From assembly GCA_963784135.1 (NCBI GenBank), contig CAWAQG010000014.1, forward strand, positions 1-64,000: a stretch of DNA of 64,000 nt, written 5' to 3'. Below the pieces are notes generated by a model that did not search any database, had not been told where the DNA came from, and was given only the letters and a program-made list of their open reading frames with translations. Shown here piece by piece: positions 33,214 through 41,800 of this stretch. A program made the position numbers and the translations under genes. Position 1 is the first letter of the stretch. The number at the start of each line of letters is the position of its first letter. The DNA is from JADFXI01 sp963784135. Lineage in GTDB: Bacteria; Nitrospirota; Thermodesulfovibrionia; Thermodesulfovibrionales; Dissulfurispiraceae.

Positions 33214-34851
33214 ATGGATAAGAAGGCTGTTTACATTTTTTCTCTCATCATCGTGCTGATTGCCGCCTGTGCTCATCCTGTTTGTGCCGGCGAAGAACAG
33301 CTGAAATCAGCGGACAATTTATACAGGACAAAAGAATACGGCGCAGCGGAAGAGATTTATCGCGATGTTTTTATAAACAACAAGAAGGGTCCGCTATCGG
33401 AACGTGCATTATTCTGGATGGCGAAAAGTGATTACAAACTAAAACGCTACAACATGGCGCACCTGAACCTGGACCGCTTCTTGTTGGCCTACCCGCAGTC
33501 GGTTTATGTGAACGAGGCCTTTTTCCTGCTCGGCTATATTTTAATGGATGATCACAAAATGGATGAGGCGGAGCGTTATTTTGAGAGGGTGGGTGGTCCT
33601 TTAAAACAGTTGGCCGATATAGGAAGGGCAGAGGTCGCTCTCAGGAATGACAATGTCGCGGCTGCGGAAGCCATTATTGGAGCTGTGGACAAGAAAGATC
33701 TGGAATATAATCCACGGGCGCTCTATGTGAGGGCTGCCATATTAAGCAAGAAAGGCATGCAAAAAGAGGCGGTACGTATAATCAGCAGAGTTTTTGATGC
33801 GACCTTAAAAGAAGAGGACTTGAGGGCGGACAAGGCATTAATTTATTTTAATGCGGCCCGGTATGACGAGGCGGAGAAACTCTGCAAATCCATAATCGCA
33901 GATCCTGTATCCAGGCTCGAACAACAAAAGGCCCAGAAAATTCTTGCCGGATTGTATGAGGGAAAAGGAAGGGTGAATGAGGCCCTGCAATTATATCTCG
34001 ACGTTGTCCATTACGAAAGGGATGACAGCATTAAGATGTCCATAGCGAAGCTATATGACAGAAAGGGAGAGACCGAAAATGCCCTGACATACATGAACCT
34101 GCTTAAGGACAGGGGGACCAGGTCGGCAGAAATGGAAAAGCGTCTTAAGAAACTTATGGCTGCCAGGACTCCCGAATCTGTGGCGTGCCTGATCAAATTT
34201 TCCTCCGCTATAAGCGTGGATAGTCCGTTTATTGTCACGGCTGCGCGGTACCTGATCGAAAACGGAAAAAAATTCGAGGGCACCCTGATGCTTAGAAGGG
34301 CGATGAAAGGCCTCGAAAGAGGAGATGCCTCGCTGACGATGGCTGAAGTGCTTTTCAACGACGGTAAACTAAGCGAGGCCAAAAAATTCGCCGGACCTCT
34401 TTTGCTCGAAAACAGATACTTCGTCGAGGCAACATTTCTCATGTCTGAGATATTGAGCAGGGAAGGTGATACTGCAGGCGCTATCGCCTGTCTGGAAAAG
34501 GCGGCCAAATATTCAAAAGACAGCAGGATCTACAGCAGGATTGCCGATTTATATATAGAGACCGGAGACAGGGCCACGGCATTAAAATATTATAAGACCG
34601 CTTCTGACAGTGGCGTTGCAATTGCTGCCCTTAAGGCCGGTGACCTGCTTTACCTTTCCGGAAACGTTCCCCAATCCCGTGCGTATTATAAACGGGCGTT
34701 GAGTTTGGGCCTTGCCGATAAAACGAATCTCCAGTGGGCCTACTACCAGTATGGCAAAATTACCGGCAATAAAGAATATCTGAAAAAGGCCGCAAAGAGC
34801 GGCGGCGTAGTAGGAGAAGCTGCCGGAATACAATTAAAAGGAAGGTTATAG
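33214..34851 (+). CDS. Exported TPR-repeat protein upstream of flrBC
   Basis: A 545-residue protein with a signal peptide (FSLIIVLIAACAHPVCAG) and about 14 TPR-like helical pairs over its whole length (EQLKSADNLYRTKEYGAAEE, SVYVNEAFFLLGYILMDDHK, KISLDNE-type spacers absent). The Cys before HPVCAG is not in a clean lipobox, so it is more likely periplasmic than lipid-anchored. I cannot assign a family name. The gene ends 62 bases before the FlrB-like kinase and its stop lies in a palindromic repeat, so it is probably co-transcribed with the flagellar regulators. A role in pilus or flagellar envelope assembly is inference only. Confidence 0.75.
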   Translation: MDKKAVYIFSLIIVLIAACAHPVCAGEEQLKSADNLYRTKEYGAAEEIYRDVFINNKKGPLSERALFWMAKSDYKLKRYNMAHLNLDRFLLAYPQSVYVNEAFFLLGYILMDDHKMDEAERYFERVGGPLKQLADIGRAEVALRNDNVAAAEAIIGAVDKKDLEYNPRALYVRAAILSKKGMQKEAVRIISRVFDATLKEEDLRADKALIYFNAARYDEAEKLCKSIIADPVSRLEQQKAQKILAGLYEGKGRVNEALQLYLDVVHYERDDSIKMSIAKLYDRKGETENALTYMNLLKDRGTRSAEMEKRLKKLMAARTPESVACLIKFSSAISVDSPFIVTAARYLIENGKKFEGTLMLRRAMKGLERGDASLTMAEVLFNDGKLSEAKKFAGPLLLENRYFVEATFLMSEILSREGDTAGAIACLEKAAKYSKDSRIYSRIADLYIETGDRATALKYYKTASDSGVAIAALKAGDLLYLSGNVPQSRAYYKRALSLGLADKTNLQWAYYQYGKITGNKEYLKKAAKSGGVVGEAAGIQLKGRL

Positions 34852-34905
34852 GTTATGGGGAGAAGATATTTCCAATTTATTTTCTCTGGCCTGTACCTAT
34901 AGCCT
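34843..34905. repeat. Heptamer palindrome overlapping the TPR gene stop
   Basis: AGGTTATAGGTTATGG on the left and CTGTACCTATAGCCT on the right are degenerate inverted arms. The TAG stop of the TPR gene is inside the left arm. It is a degraded member of the 9872/38168/54967 family. Confidence 0.6.
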
Positions 34906-34913
34906 GGTTTATT

Positions 34914-36020
34914 ATGGCTGATATAGAACTGCTTAACAAAGCGATCGAAAGTTTTAATTCCGCCTCGGCGACGCTGACACATTATTACAAAACGCTCGAG
35001 GACAAGGTCAAATTGCTGACCGAAGAGGTGGAGCACAAAAAACGGCTGCTCAACAGTATTCTGGACAGCATTGACGTGGGTGTTGTTTTTTTTGATAAGC
35101 AGGGGACTATACGTCTTGTAAATAGTGCTGTTGAACGCCTGCTTTTGGTCAAGGCTGACGATATTATAGGAGGGGCCTCGCTCCACGCGGAGATCAACGA
35201 GGAGATGATAGTGCCTGAAAACGGAAAGCCTTTTTATGCCCTTGCGTCCTCTTCTGCTGTAAATGATTCCGAAGAGCACAACATCGGGCATGTGCTGATA
35301 TTTAAAGATATTACAAGGCTTAAACAGCTTGAATCCGAAAACGAAAGAAACGCCCTGTTAAGCGCGATGGGCGAGCTTGTGTTGAAAATTGCCCACGAGA
35401 TCAGGAACCCGCTCGGCAGCATCGAGCTTTTTGCAAACCTGATCTCCAATGACCTGAAAGGCACGAAACAGGGGGATTATGCGAACAGGATCTCCAATTC
35501 AGTAAAGACGCTTGTCAATACTCTCGATAACATGCTCAGATTTTCAAAGGAGATAAAACTGCGCCGTGAAGAGTGTTTGATAAACGATGTTGTTGATGAA
35601 ATTTGCAGGGAATTCAGGGAATTGTTTTCGGGAAGTAATGTGAGGCTTGAATTTATAGAGCATGGCCATTATTCTGTTTATGCAGACAAGGGGTTGTTAA
35701 GGCAGGCGTTGATCAACATTCTTTTGAATTCGGTCCAGGCAATGCCGGACGGAGGGAACATTACAGTGGAAATAAGATATTCAGAGTTGGTGCCTTCAGC
35801 GATCGAAATCTCGATCCGTGACAACGGTCCCGGCATGGACAATGAGACAAAGTCAAGGATATTTGAACCGTTCTTTTCGACAAAAGACAGGGGCACAGGT
35901 CTCGGCTTATCGATAACGTCAGGGATAATAGCGGCCCATGAAGGAAGCATAGATGTTATGAGCAGGCCGGGCGCAGGGACGGAGTTCAAGGTTTCCCTGC
36001 CGGAGTTAATAAAGACATGA
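34914..36020 (+). CDS. flrB: Soluble PAS-domain histidine kinase (FlrB-like)
   Basis: A 368-residue cytoplasmic kinase with no membrane helix. A coiled coil (about 20-48) leads to a PAS domain (about 48-135; LNSILDSIDVGVVFFDKQGT), then HisKA with His161 (KIAHEIRNPLGSIELFANL), and HATPase with N (INILLNSVQAM), G1 (DNGPGMD) and G2 (GTGLGLS) boxes. The layout and position match FlrB/FleS, which phosphorylates the sigma54 activator FlrC to turn on class III flagellar genes. The flrC gene follows after 10 bases. Confidence 0.9.
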   Translation: MADIELLNKAIESFNSASATLTHYYKTLEDKVKLLTEEVEHKKRLLNSILDSIDVGVVFFDKQGTIRLVNSAVERLLLVKADDIIGGASLHAEINEEMIVPENGKPFYALASSSAVNDSEEHNIGHVLIFKDITRLKQLESENERNALLSAMGELVLKIAHEIRNPLGSIELFANLISNDLKGTKQGDYANRISNSVKTLVNTLDNMLRFSKEIKLRREECLINDVVDEICREFRELFSGSNVRLEFIEHGHYSVYADKGLLRQALINILLNSVQAMPDGGNITVEIRYSELVPSAIEISIRDNGPGMDNETKSRIFEPFFSTKDRGTGLGLSITSGIIAAHEGSIDVMSRPGAGTEFKVSLPELIKT

Positions 36021-36030
36021 GCGAAATTAT

Positions 36031-37329
36031 ATGAAGCCTATTTTGATAATTGATGATGAAGTCGATATGGCGCTTGCGCTCAGTGAATCGTTAAAACGGT
36101 GCGATTTTGATCCTGTTGTTTATCACAGCCCGGTGGAAGTCCTTGCATCATGCAACATCAACGATTTCTCTCTTATCATCACGGACATGAAGATGCCGAA
36201 GATGAACGGAATAGAGTTTCTTGAAGTAATACGGAAGCGGAATATTTTTGTGCCTGTCATTGTAATTACCGGCTTTGGTACGGTAGAGAATGCCGTTGAC
36301 GCGATGAAACTCGGCGCGACTGATTACATAATGAAACCGTTTTCTTTTGAATCTCTCAGGCTCGTGATTGACCGGATACTCCCTACTGAGGACACCGACA
36401 TCGTTGCCGAGTCATCCCAGATGAAACATCTGCTGTCCATAGCAAAGGAGGTAGCGAAGAGCGATATTACTGTGCTGCTGTCAGGAGATAGCGGGACCGG
36501 CAAAGAGGTCGTTGCGCGTTTTGTTCATAAGAACAGCCTGAGGGCCGATAAGCCTTTTATTGCAATAAACTGTGCCGCTATTTCCGAAAACCTCCTGGAA
36601 TCAGAATTGTTTGGCCACGAAAAAGGCGCTTTTACCGGCGCGGTAGACCGGCGCATGGGCAAGTTTGAGCTTGCCAACCATGGAACGCTGCTGCTGGACG
36701 AGATCAGCGAAATGGAGTATTCGCTGCAGGCGAAGCTGTTAAGAGCTATCCAGGAGAGGGAGATAGACCGTATTGGCGGCCGCTTGCCGATTCCGGTTGA
36801 CGTGCGGGTAATTGCTACTACTAATTGCGACCTTCTTGCCGAAGTGAAGAACGGGCATTTCAGGGAGGACCTTTATTACCGGTTAAATGTTTTTCCTTTG
36901 AAGCTTCCGCCTCTCAGGGAGCGTCGGGATGATATTATACCAATGGCAGAGTTTTTTCTTAAGAAACTGGCTGCCAAGATGGGGAAACACTTCTCACTAT
37001 CCGATGAGCTTAAATCATATCTTGTCGATCTTGCCTGGGAGGGCAATGCACGCGAGCTTGAGAATTTTATTTACAGGACTGCCGTTATATCGCCTGCAGA
37101 GGTATTAAGGGCCCCGTCAGATGGGCCGTCAAAAAATATTACAGCCGGCGGCGAGGCCAAAACCGGCACCATTAAGGACATGGAGCGGGAACTGATAATT
37201 GAAACGCTCAGGAAAACCGGCGGTAACAGGACAAAGGCCGCTGAATTATTGGGGAAAACAGTGAGGACCGTAAGAAATAAGATAAAGGAGTATGCTATTC
37301 GCTATGAGGAGTATATGGGGAATGAATAA
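36031..37329 (+). CDS. flrC: Sigma54-dependent flagellar response regulator (FlrC-like)
   Basis: A 432-residue NtrC-type regulator. The receiver has Asp8/Asp9 and phospho-Asp52 (LIITDMKMPKMNG). The AAA+ domain has Walker A LSGDSGTGKE, GAFTGA (EKGAFTGAVDRR), Walker B GTLLLDEISEM and FREDLYYRLNVFPL. A Fis-type helix-turn-helix ends it (NRTKAAELLGKTVRTVRNKI). It should activate sigma54 promoters such as those found before flgB, fliK and fliL. It is the last gene before the first of these promoters. Confidence 0.92.
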   Translation: MKPILIIDDEVDMALALSESLKRCDFDPVVYHSPVEVLASCNINDFSLIITDMKMPKMNGIEFLEVIRKRNIFVPVIVITGFGTVENAVDAMKLGATDYIMKPFSFESLRLVIDRILPTEDTDIVAESSQMKHLLSIAKEVAKSDITVLLSGDSGTGKEVVARFVHKNSLRADKPFIAINCAAISENLLESELFGHEKGAFTGAVDRRMGKFELANHGTLLLDEISEMEYSLQAKLLRAIQEREIDRIGGRLPIPVDVRVIATTNCDLLAEVKNGHFREDLYYRLNVFPLKLPPLRERRDDIIPMAEFFLKKLAAKMGKHFSLSDELKSYLVDLAWEGNARELENFIYRTAVISPAEVLRAPSDGPSKNITAGGEAKTGTIKDMERELIIETLRKTGGNRTKAAELLGKTVRTVRNKIKEYAIRYEEYMGNE

Positions 37330-37341
37330 TTATTGTATTTC

Positions 37342-37357
37342 TGGAACAATAATTGCA
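37342..37357 (+). promoter_or_regulatory. Sigma54 promoter before flgB
   Basis: TGGAACAATAATTGCA matches TGGCAC-N5-TTGCA with exact GG-GC spacing. It starts 12 bases past the flrC stop and about 42 bases before the flgB ATG, so flgB begins a new FlrC-activated transcript. Confidence 0.8.
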
Positions 37358-37398
37358 TATATTTTTACGATTATTAATCTGTTATTAAGGAGGATGTT

Positions 37399-37737
37399 AT
37401 GCCGGAAAGGACAGGCAGGATTCTTGAACATATGCTCGATGTTGCAGCTTTCAGGAACAAATTGCTGACATCAAATATCGCTAACGCGGACACCCCCGGG
37501 TATAAGGCGAAAGACGTATCCTTTCAAAAAGAGATGGAAAAGCTTGCCGGTACAGAAGAGAATAAAGGTTTTGATATATATGACTCGGCAACAACGATGC
37601 CCAACAGGGACGGAAACACAGTAAATGTTGATATCGAGATGGCAAAGGTTGCTGAAAATACATTAATATACGATACTGCGGTGCAACTGCTCGCTATGAA
37701 AACGAGGATGAAAAAGAGTATTTTAACAGCACAATAA
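37399..37737 (+). CDS. flgB: Flagellar proximal rod protein FlgB
   Basis: A 112-residue rod protein with the hallmark RNKLLTSNIANADTPGYKAKD near residue 18 and the C-terminal helix that packs in the rod (VAENTLIYDTAVQLLAMKTR). It is slightly shorter than the usual 130-140 residues. It builds the proximal rod with FlgC, FlgF and FliE. AAGGAGG lies five bases before the ATG. First gene of the flgB-flgC-fliE-fliF run. Confidence 0.93.
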   Translation: MPERTGRILEHMLDVAAFRNKLLTSNIANADTPGYKAKDVSFQKEMEKLAGTEENKGFDIYDSATTMPNRDGNTVNVDIEMAKVAENTLIYDTAVQLLAMKTRMKKSILTAQ

Positions 37738-37750
37738 AGGGAGGCCTCTG

Positions 37751-38158
37751 ATGGAAGAAATGTTTTTGCCTTTGAACGTAAGTGCAACTGCCCTTGAAGC
37801 GCAGAAAATAAGAATGAATACTATTGCCTCAAATATTGCTAATGTAAACTCCACGTCGTCGCCTGAGGGCGGTCCGTACAGAAGAAAAGATGTAATGTTC
37901 GAGTCATATCTTTATGACCAGAGTAATGTAGGTGTCAATATCTCGAAAATTGTAGAGGACGAGAGGCCCCCAAGAAAGGTCTATGACCCTGGTCACCCGG
38001 ATGCCGATAAAGATGGCTATGTCGGTTACCCCAATATCAATACTATAGAAGAGATGGTCAATCTCATAGACGCGACACATGCCTATGAGGCAAACCTGAC
38101 ACTCATTGCGGCATATAAAGACATGTATTCGAAGACACTTGCTCTCACGCAAGTATAA
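37751..38158 (+). CDS. flgC: Flagellar proximal rod protein FlgC
   Basis: A 135-residue rod protein with the N-terminal SATALEAQKIRMNTIASNIA helix and the C-terminal ATHAYEANLTLIAAYKDMYS, both diagnostic of FlgC. The middle carries YDPGHPDADKDGYVGYPNIN. Length is typical. It follows flgB by 13 bases with GGGAGG upstream and polymerises on FlgB in the proximal rod. Confidence 0.95.
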   Translation: MEEMFLPLNVSATALEAQKIRMNTIASNIANVNSTSSPEGGPYRRKDVMFESYLYDQSNVGVNISKIVEDERPPRKVYDPGHPDADKDGYVGYPNINTIEEMVNLIDATHAYEANLTLIAAYKDMYSKTLALTQV

Positions 38159-38167
38159 AATAAAAGA

Positions 38168-38265
38168 CAGGTAAGAGGTCATGGGTAATAGGTTATGGGA
38201 AAGGCTAAAAAGGAAATGCTAAAATGCTTTTAACCTATGACCTATTACCTATGACCCATAACCTG
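38168..38265. repeat. Heptamer palindrome between flgC and fliE
   Basis: Left arm (CAGGTAAGAGGTCATGGGTA and on) and right arm (CTATTACCTATGACCCATAA, then CCTG) pair over some 30 bases. The loop contains GGGAAAGGCTAAAAA, which is shared with the copies at 49147 and 54967, so these three are close relatives. Confidence 0.8.
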
Positions 38266-38284
38266 CCATTTTATGGGGGTGCAT

Positions 38285-38581
38285 ATGAGTGATATTACCA
38301 ATATCGCGGCAGACATACAGCCGGTTGTTTCTGAACCCGCAAAAACAGCTCAAAAAGGAAGCTTATCGTTCGACGCCGCCATCAAGGATGCATTAAAGGA
38401 CGTATCCGAAGTCCAGAATAAGGCTGATAAGGCCATTGAGGATTTTTCAAAAGGTGATGTCCAGGATATTCACACTGTTGTGCTTGCCATGGAGAAGGCC
38501 GATATGTCCATGCAGACGTTGCTGCAGGTAAGGACCAAGCTCCTGAATGCATATAATACAATTATGAGTATGCAGGTATAA
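38285..38581 (+). CDS. fliE: Flagellar hook-basal body protein FliE
   Basis: A protein of 98 residues with the FliE pattern: SFDAAIKDALKDVSEVQNKA followed by VLAMEKADMSMQTLLQVRTK and LLNAYNTIMSMQV at the end. FliE joins the MS-ring to the rod. The ATG at 38285 is preferred because GGGGGTG precedes it; an ATG at 38273 would add four residues. The gene is set off from flgC by the palindrome above and is 16 bases before fliF. Confidence 0.92.
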   Translation: MSDITNIAADIQPVVSEPAKTAQKGSLSFDAAIKDALKDVSEVQNKADKAIEDFSKGDVQDIHTVVLAMEKADMSMQTLLQVRTKLLNAYNTIMSMQV

Positions 38582-38597
38582 GCGTTGAGGAGTTACA

Positions 38598-40148
38598 ATG
38601 GCCTGGAATGATGTACTAAACCAGATAAAAGCATGGCCGCTTAAAAAGAAAATATCACTTGTTGCCGTTATTGCGATTACCATAGCGCTTATGGCCGGGA
38701 TAATGCTCTGGAGTGAGCGAGTTGATTACCAGGTCCTTTACAGCAATCTTACCCAGGAGGACGCCGGGCAGGTCATCAATAAATTAAAAGAGATGAAGGT
38801 CCCTTACAAGGTTGATGGAAGCGCCATTTATGTTCCGAGCAGTCAAGTATATGAACTCAGGCTTGAATTGGCTTCTCAAGGCGTCCCACAGGGGGGCGGT
38901 GTCGGTTTTGAGATTTTTGACAAGAACCAGCTTGGGGTCACCGAATTTGTCCAGCGTCTGAATTATATCAGGGCGCTTCAGGGTGAGATTGCGAGGACAA
39001 TCCGGCAGCTTGCCGAGGTGGACCAGGCGAGGGTGCATATAGCAATACCCGAACGTACCATCTTTACCGAAAGGCAGGAAAAGCCGACAGCCTCCATTGT
39101 TTTGAAGCTTAAACCTGGAAGAGTGCTGAGTCAGGGGCAGATCGGCGGCATTGTACATCTGGTTTCGAGCAGTGTTGAGGGATTGACTCCCGAGCAGGTG
39201 ACGGTAATAGATAATATGGGGAATATGCTGTCAAAACCGTCCGACGGTGATGTTGTAGCAGATGCGAAACAACGTGATTACCAGAAAGCAGTGGACAAGG
39301 ACTACGAAACCAAGCTGGCAAGCATGCTTGAGAGTATCGTCGGGAAGGGAAAGGCCATTGTCAGGGCGTCGGCAAAGATAGATTATTCGCAGGTCGAGAA
39401 GACGGAAGAGAGTTTCGATCCGGATACAATCGCCATGAGGAGCGTTCAACGCAACCAGGAAAAAACCGGCGGCGCCGTGACCGGCGGTATCCCGGGTGCG
39501 CTCTCAAACCAGCCGGGCCAGCAGGCCGCAGCAGCTCCTTCATCACCTAATTCCTCACAGAAGCAGTCAGAAAATATAAACTACGAGGTAAGCAGGAGCG
39601 TCAGCAAGATAATCGAGCCGAGGGGTGAAGTTAAAAGCATATCCGTTGCCGTGCTCGTTGACGGCACCTATAAAAAAGAAAAAAATAAACAGGTCTATCA
39701 GGCGAGAAGTGAAGCTGAGTTAATGAAATACGAAGAAATAATAAAAGCCGCGATAGGCTTCAATAAGGAGCGCGGAGACCAGGTGATTGTCGAGAATGTG
39801 CCTTTTGAAACGGTGCCCGAAGAAGTCGAAAAAACGGATTATCTGAAAATTGTTCTCTCTGTTTTAAAATATGCGGTGCCGCTCGTTTTAATTATGATGA
39901 TTATTCTCTTTGTAATTAAACCTGTCATAGAGACGCTTAAGGTCATGCCGGAGGCCCGCGGCGTGCCCGGAGAGTTTCCGACGGCGGCAGGAGTTGCGGG
40001 TGTCGGCGGAGTCGGAGGTATTGGAGGTATTGGGGAGGAAGAGGCAGGTCTTGCTGCAAAAGAAGGAATGAAGACAAAAGTGACGGATGTGGTGAAAAAA
40101 GACCCCAGGAGGGCTGCTACGATTCTGAAGGAATGGCTTTCGGAATAA
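38598..40148 (+). CDS. fliF: Flagellar MS-ring protein FliF
   Basis: A 516-residue MS-ring protein. A first membrane helix (about 20-40), ring-building motifs (LYSNLTQEDAGQVINKLKEM, VDQARVHIAIPERTIFTERQ), the second membrane helix (about 423-442) and a cytoplasmic FliG-binding tail ending DPRRAATILKEWLSE are all present. A Gly/Val-rich linker (GVAGVGGVGGIGGIGEE) follows the second helix. Length is at the short end for the family. It is the base on which rod, switch and export gate assemble. Confidence 0.95.
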   Translation: MAWNDVLNQIKAWPLKKKISLVAVIAITIALMAGIMLWSERVDYQVLYSNLTQEDAGQVINKLKEMKVPYKVDGSAIYVPSSQVYELRLELASQGVPQGGGVGFEIFDKNQLGVTEFVQRLNYIRALQGEIARTIRQLAEVDQARVHIAIPERTIFTERQEKPTASIVLKLKPGRVLSQGQIGGIVHLVSSSVEGLTPEQVTVIDNMGNMLSKPSDGDVVADAKQRDYQKAVDKDYETKLASMLESIVGKGKAIVRASAKIDYSQVEKTEESFDPDTIAMRSVQRNQEKTGGAVTGGIPGALSNQPGQQAAAAPSSPNSSQKQSENINYEVSRSVSKIIEPRGEVKSISVAVLVDGTYKKEKNKQVYQARSEAELMKYEEIIKAAIGFNKERGDQVIVENVPFETVPEEVEKTDYLKIVLSVLKYAVPLVLIMMIILFVIKPVIETLKVMPEARGVPGEFPTAAGVAGVGGVGGIGGIGEEEAGLAAKEGMKTKVTDVVKKDPRRAATILKEWLSE

Positions 40149-40152
40149 GTGA

Positions 40153-41133
40153 ATGAAAAAATTGACCGGTGTTGAAAAGGTTGCCGCATTTCTTTCGATA
40201 ATTGGCGAGGATGCGGCAACGATAGTTTTTAAGCATCTTGATCCTCTCGAGCTGGCAAGGGTCATTCCCATGATGGCGCGCGTAAAGCTGTCCCCCGAAT
40301 TGGCTGACGGTCTTTTGGAGGAGTTTGCCGATAAATTAGGCACCGCCATGTTTGCCGTCGATGAGGATTATATCAAGAAAATATTAATAAAGGCCTTCGG
40401 CGAAGAGCATGCAAAAAAATTGATGGATAAGATCGAGAGCGGCGCAAGCGCTTTCGATATCCTGAGGTGGCTTGATTCGGGCGCCATCGCTAACCTGCTG
40501 TCGAGGGAGCATCCCCAGACTATCGCAATAATTATCGCTTATCTTGAAGCCAACCAGGCTGCTGAAGTGCTGGCGAAGCTTCCGGAGCATATAAAAATAG
40601 ATGTTGCCTTGAGAATCGCAAGCCTTGATCAGATATCGCCTTCTATCCTGGGAGAACTGGAGGATGTGCTGCAGTCCCAGCTGCAGAGTTATACCAGGGG
40701 CAGGAAGATCGGCGGTATTAAAACCGTGGCCGAGATACTGAACCAGCTCGACAGGGCGTCCGAAGACCTGATTCTGAAAAATATCGAAGAGAAAGACCAG
40801 ATACTCGCTGATGAAATAAGAAAACTGATGTTCACGTTTGATGACCTTATTGTCATTGATGACAGGGGCATACAGATGATCCTGAAAGAAATAACCACCG
40901 ATGACCTTGCGCTGGCCCTGAAAATGGCATCTGATGACCTCAAGGGAAAAATATTCAAGAATATGTCGCAAAGAGCTGTTCAGATCCTGAAGGAGGAGAT
41001 GGAATCCAAAGGCGCCGTAAGGCTTTCTGATGTTGAAAAGGCACAGATGAATGTAGTGAGGGTCGCCCGCAGGCTTGAAGAAGAGGGCAAGATAGTAGTT
41101 GGAGGCAAAGGTGGCGAAGAAATTATTGTTTAG
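40153..41133 (+). CDS. fliG: Flagellar motor switch protein FliG
   Basis: A 326-residue switch protein: N-domain (KLTGVEKVAAFLSIIGEDAA), middle domain with the EHPQTIAIIIAYLEANQAAE signature, and C-domain with charged torque residues (FDDLIVIDDRGIQMILKEI, LALKMASDDLKGKIFKNMSQ). It links FliF to FliM and takes torque from the stators. It starts four bases after fliF, and its end overlaps fliH. Confidence 0.96.
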   Translation: MKKLTGVEKVAAFLSIIGEDAATIVFKHLDPLELARVIPMMARVKLSPELADGLLEEFADKLGTAMFAVDEDYIKKILIKAFGEEHAKKLMDKIESGASAFDILRWLDSGAIANLLSREHPQTIAIIIAYLEANQAAEVLAKLPEHIKIDVALRIASLDQISPSILGELEDVLQSQLQSYTRGRKIGGIKTVAEILNQLDRASEDLILKNIEEKDQILADEIRKLMFTFDDLIVIDDRGIQMILKEITTDDLALALKMASDDLKGKIFKNMSQRAVQILKEEMESKGAVRLSDVEKAQMNVVRVARRLEEEGKIVVGGKGGEEIIV

Positions 41134-41800
41134 CGCACAGGAAATGCCTGTGCAAATTTATACGTTTCAGGAGTTTGATGCTGAAAAACGCATACCGGAA
41201 GCTGAGGAGCTCGCCCCTGTGGAAGGGCCGCCGAGCGAAGGGCCGCTGAGTGAAGAGGCGCTGCAGGAGCGCATAATAACCCTTGAGGACAATGCCCGTA
41301 AGAGAGGTTATGCGGAGGGGCATGCTCAAGGTCTCGCTAAAGGTTTGGCCGAAGGAAAGGACGAAGTAAGCGCAGCTCTCAAAAGACTCGGAGAAATTAT
41401 AGTATCTCTTGATCAGTTCAGGGAGAATAAGCTCACTGAACTGAGTCCCGATATTATTGAGCTTTCGCTCGAAATCGCAAAGAAGATAGTCCATAAGGAA
41501 ATCGATCTCGATAGAAACCTGATAGTCTCCGTTGCCCGGGACTCCATACAAAAAGTCGGAGAAAAAGAGGAAAACGTTGTTATAAGGGTGAATCAGCTTG
41601 ATTATGAAGTAATGATATCGTATATTGACCTGCTCAAAGAACAATCGGGACTGAGAAACATATCTGTTGAGCCCTCAGCCGCAATATCACCCGGTGGCTG
41701 CTACATCGAAACTCCTACCGGAGAGGTAGATGCCAGGCTCGAAGAGCAGATGAAGGAAGTCGAGGATGTCATCAGCACTGCAACTGATAGAAAGATGTAA
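41111..41800 (+). CDS. fliH: Flagellar export regulator FliH
   Basis: A protein of 229 residues with the GxxxG-like export motif region (AEGHAQGLAKGLAEGKDEVS) and the FliH/YscL C-domain (ELSLEIAKKIVHKEIDLDRN, VEPSAAISPGGCYIETPTGE). It is the stalk-like regulator of the FliI ATPase. The start chosen is GTG at 41111, which has GGAGG five bases upstream and overlaps the end of fliG by 23 bases. The fliI start lies within its last codons, so the three genes are tightly coupled. Confidence 0.9.
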   Translation: MAKKLLFSAQEMPVQIYTFQEFDAEKRIPEAEELAPVEGPPSEGPLSEEALQERIITLEDNARKRGYAEGHAQGLAKGLAEGKDEVSAALKRLGEIIVSLDQFRENKLTELSPDIIELSLEIAKKIVHKEIDLDRNLIVSVARDSIQKVGEKEENVVIRVNQLDYEVMISYIDLLKEQSGLRNISVEPSAAISPGGCYIETPTGEVDARLEEQMKEVEDVISTATDRKM

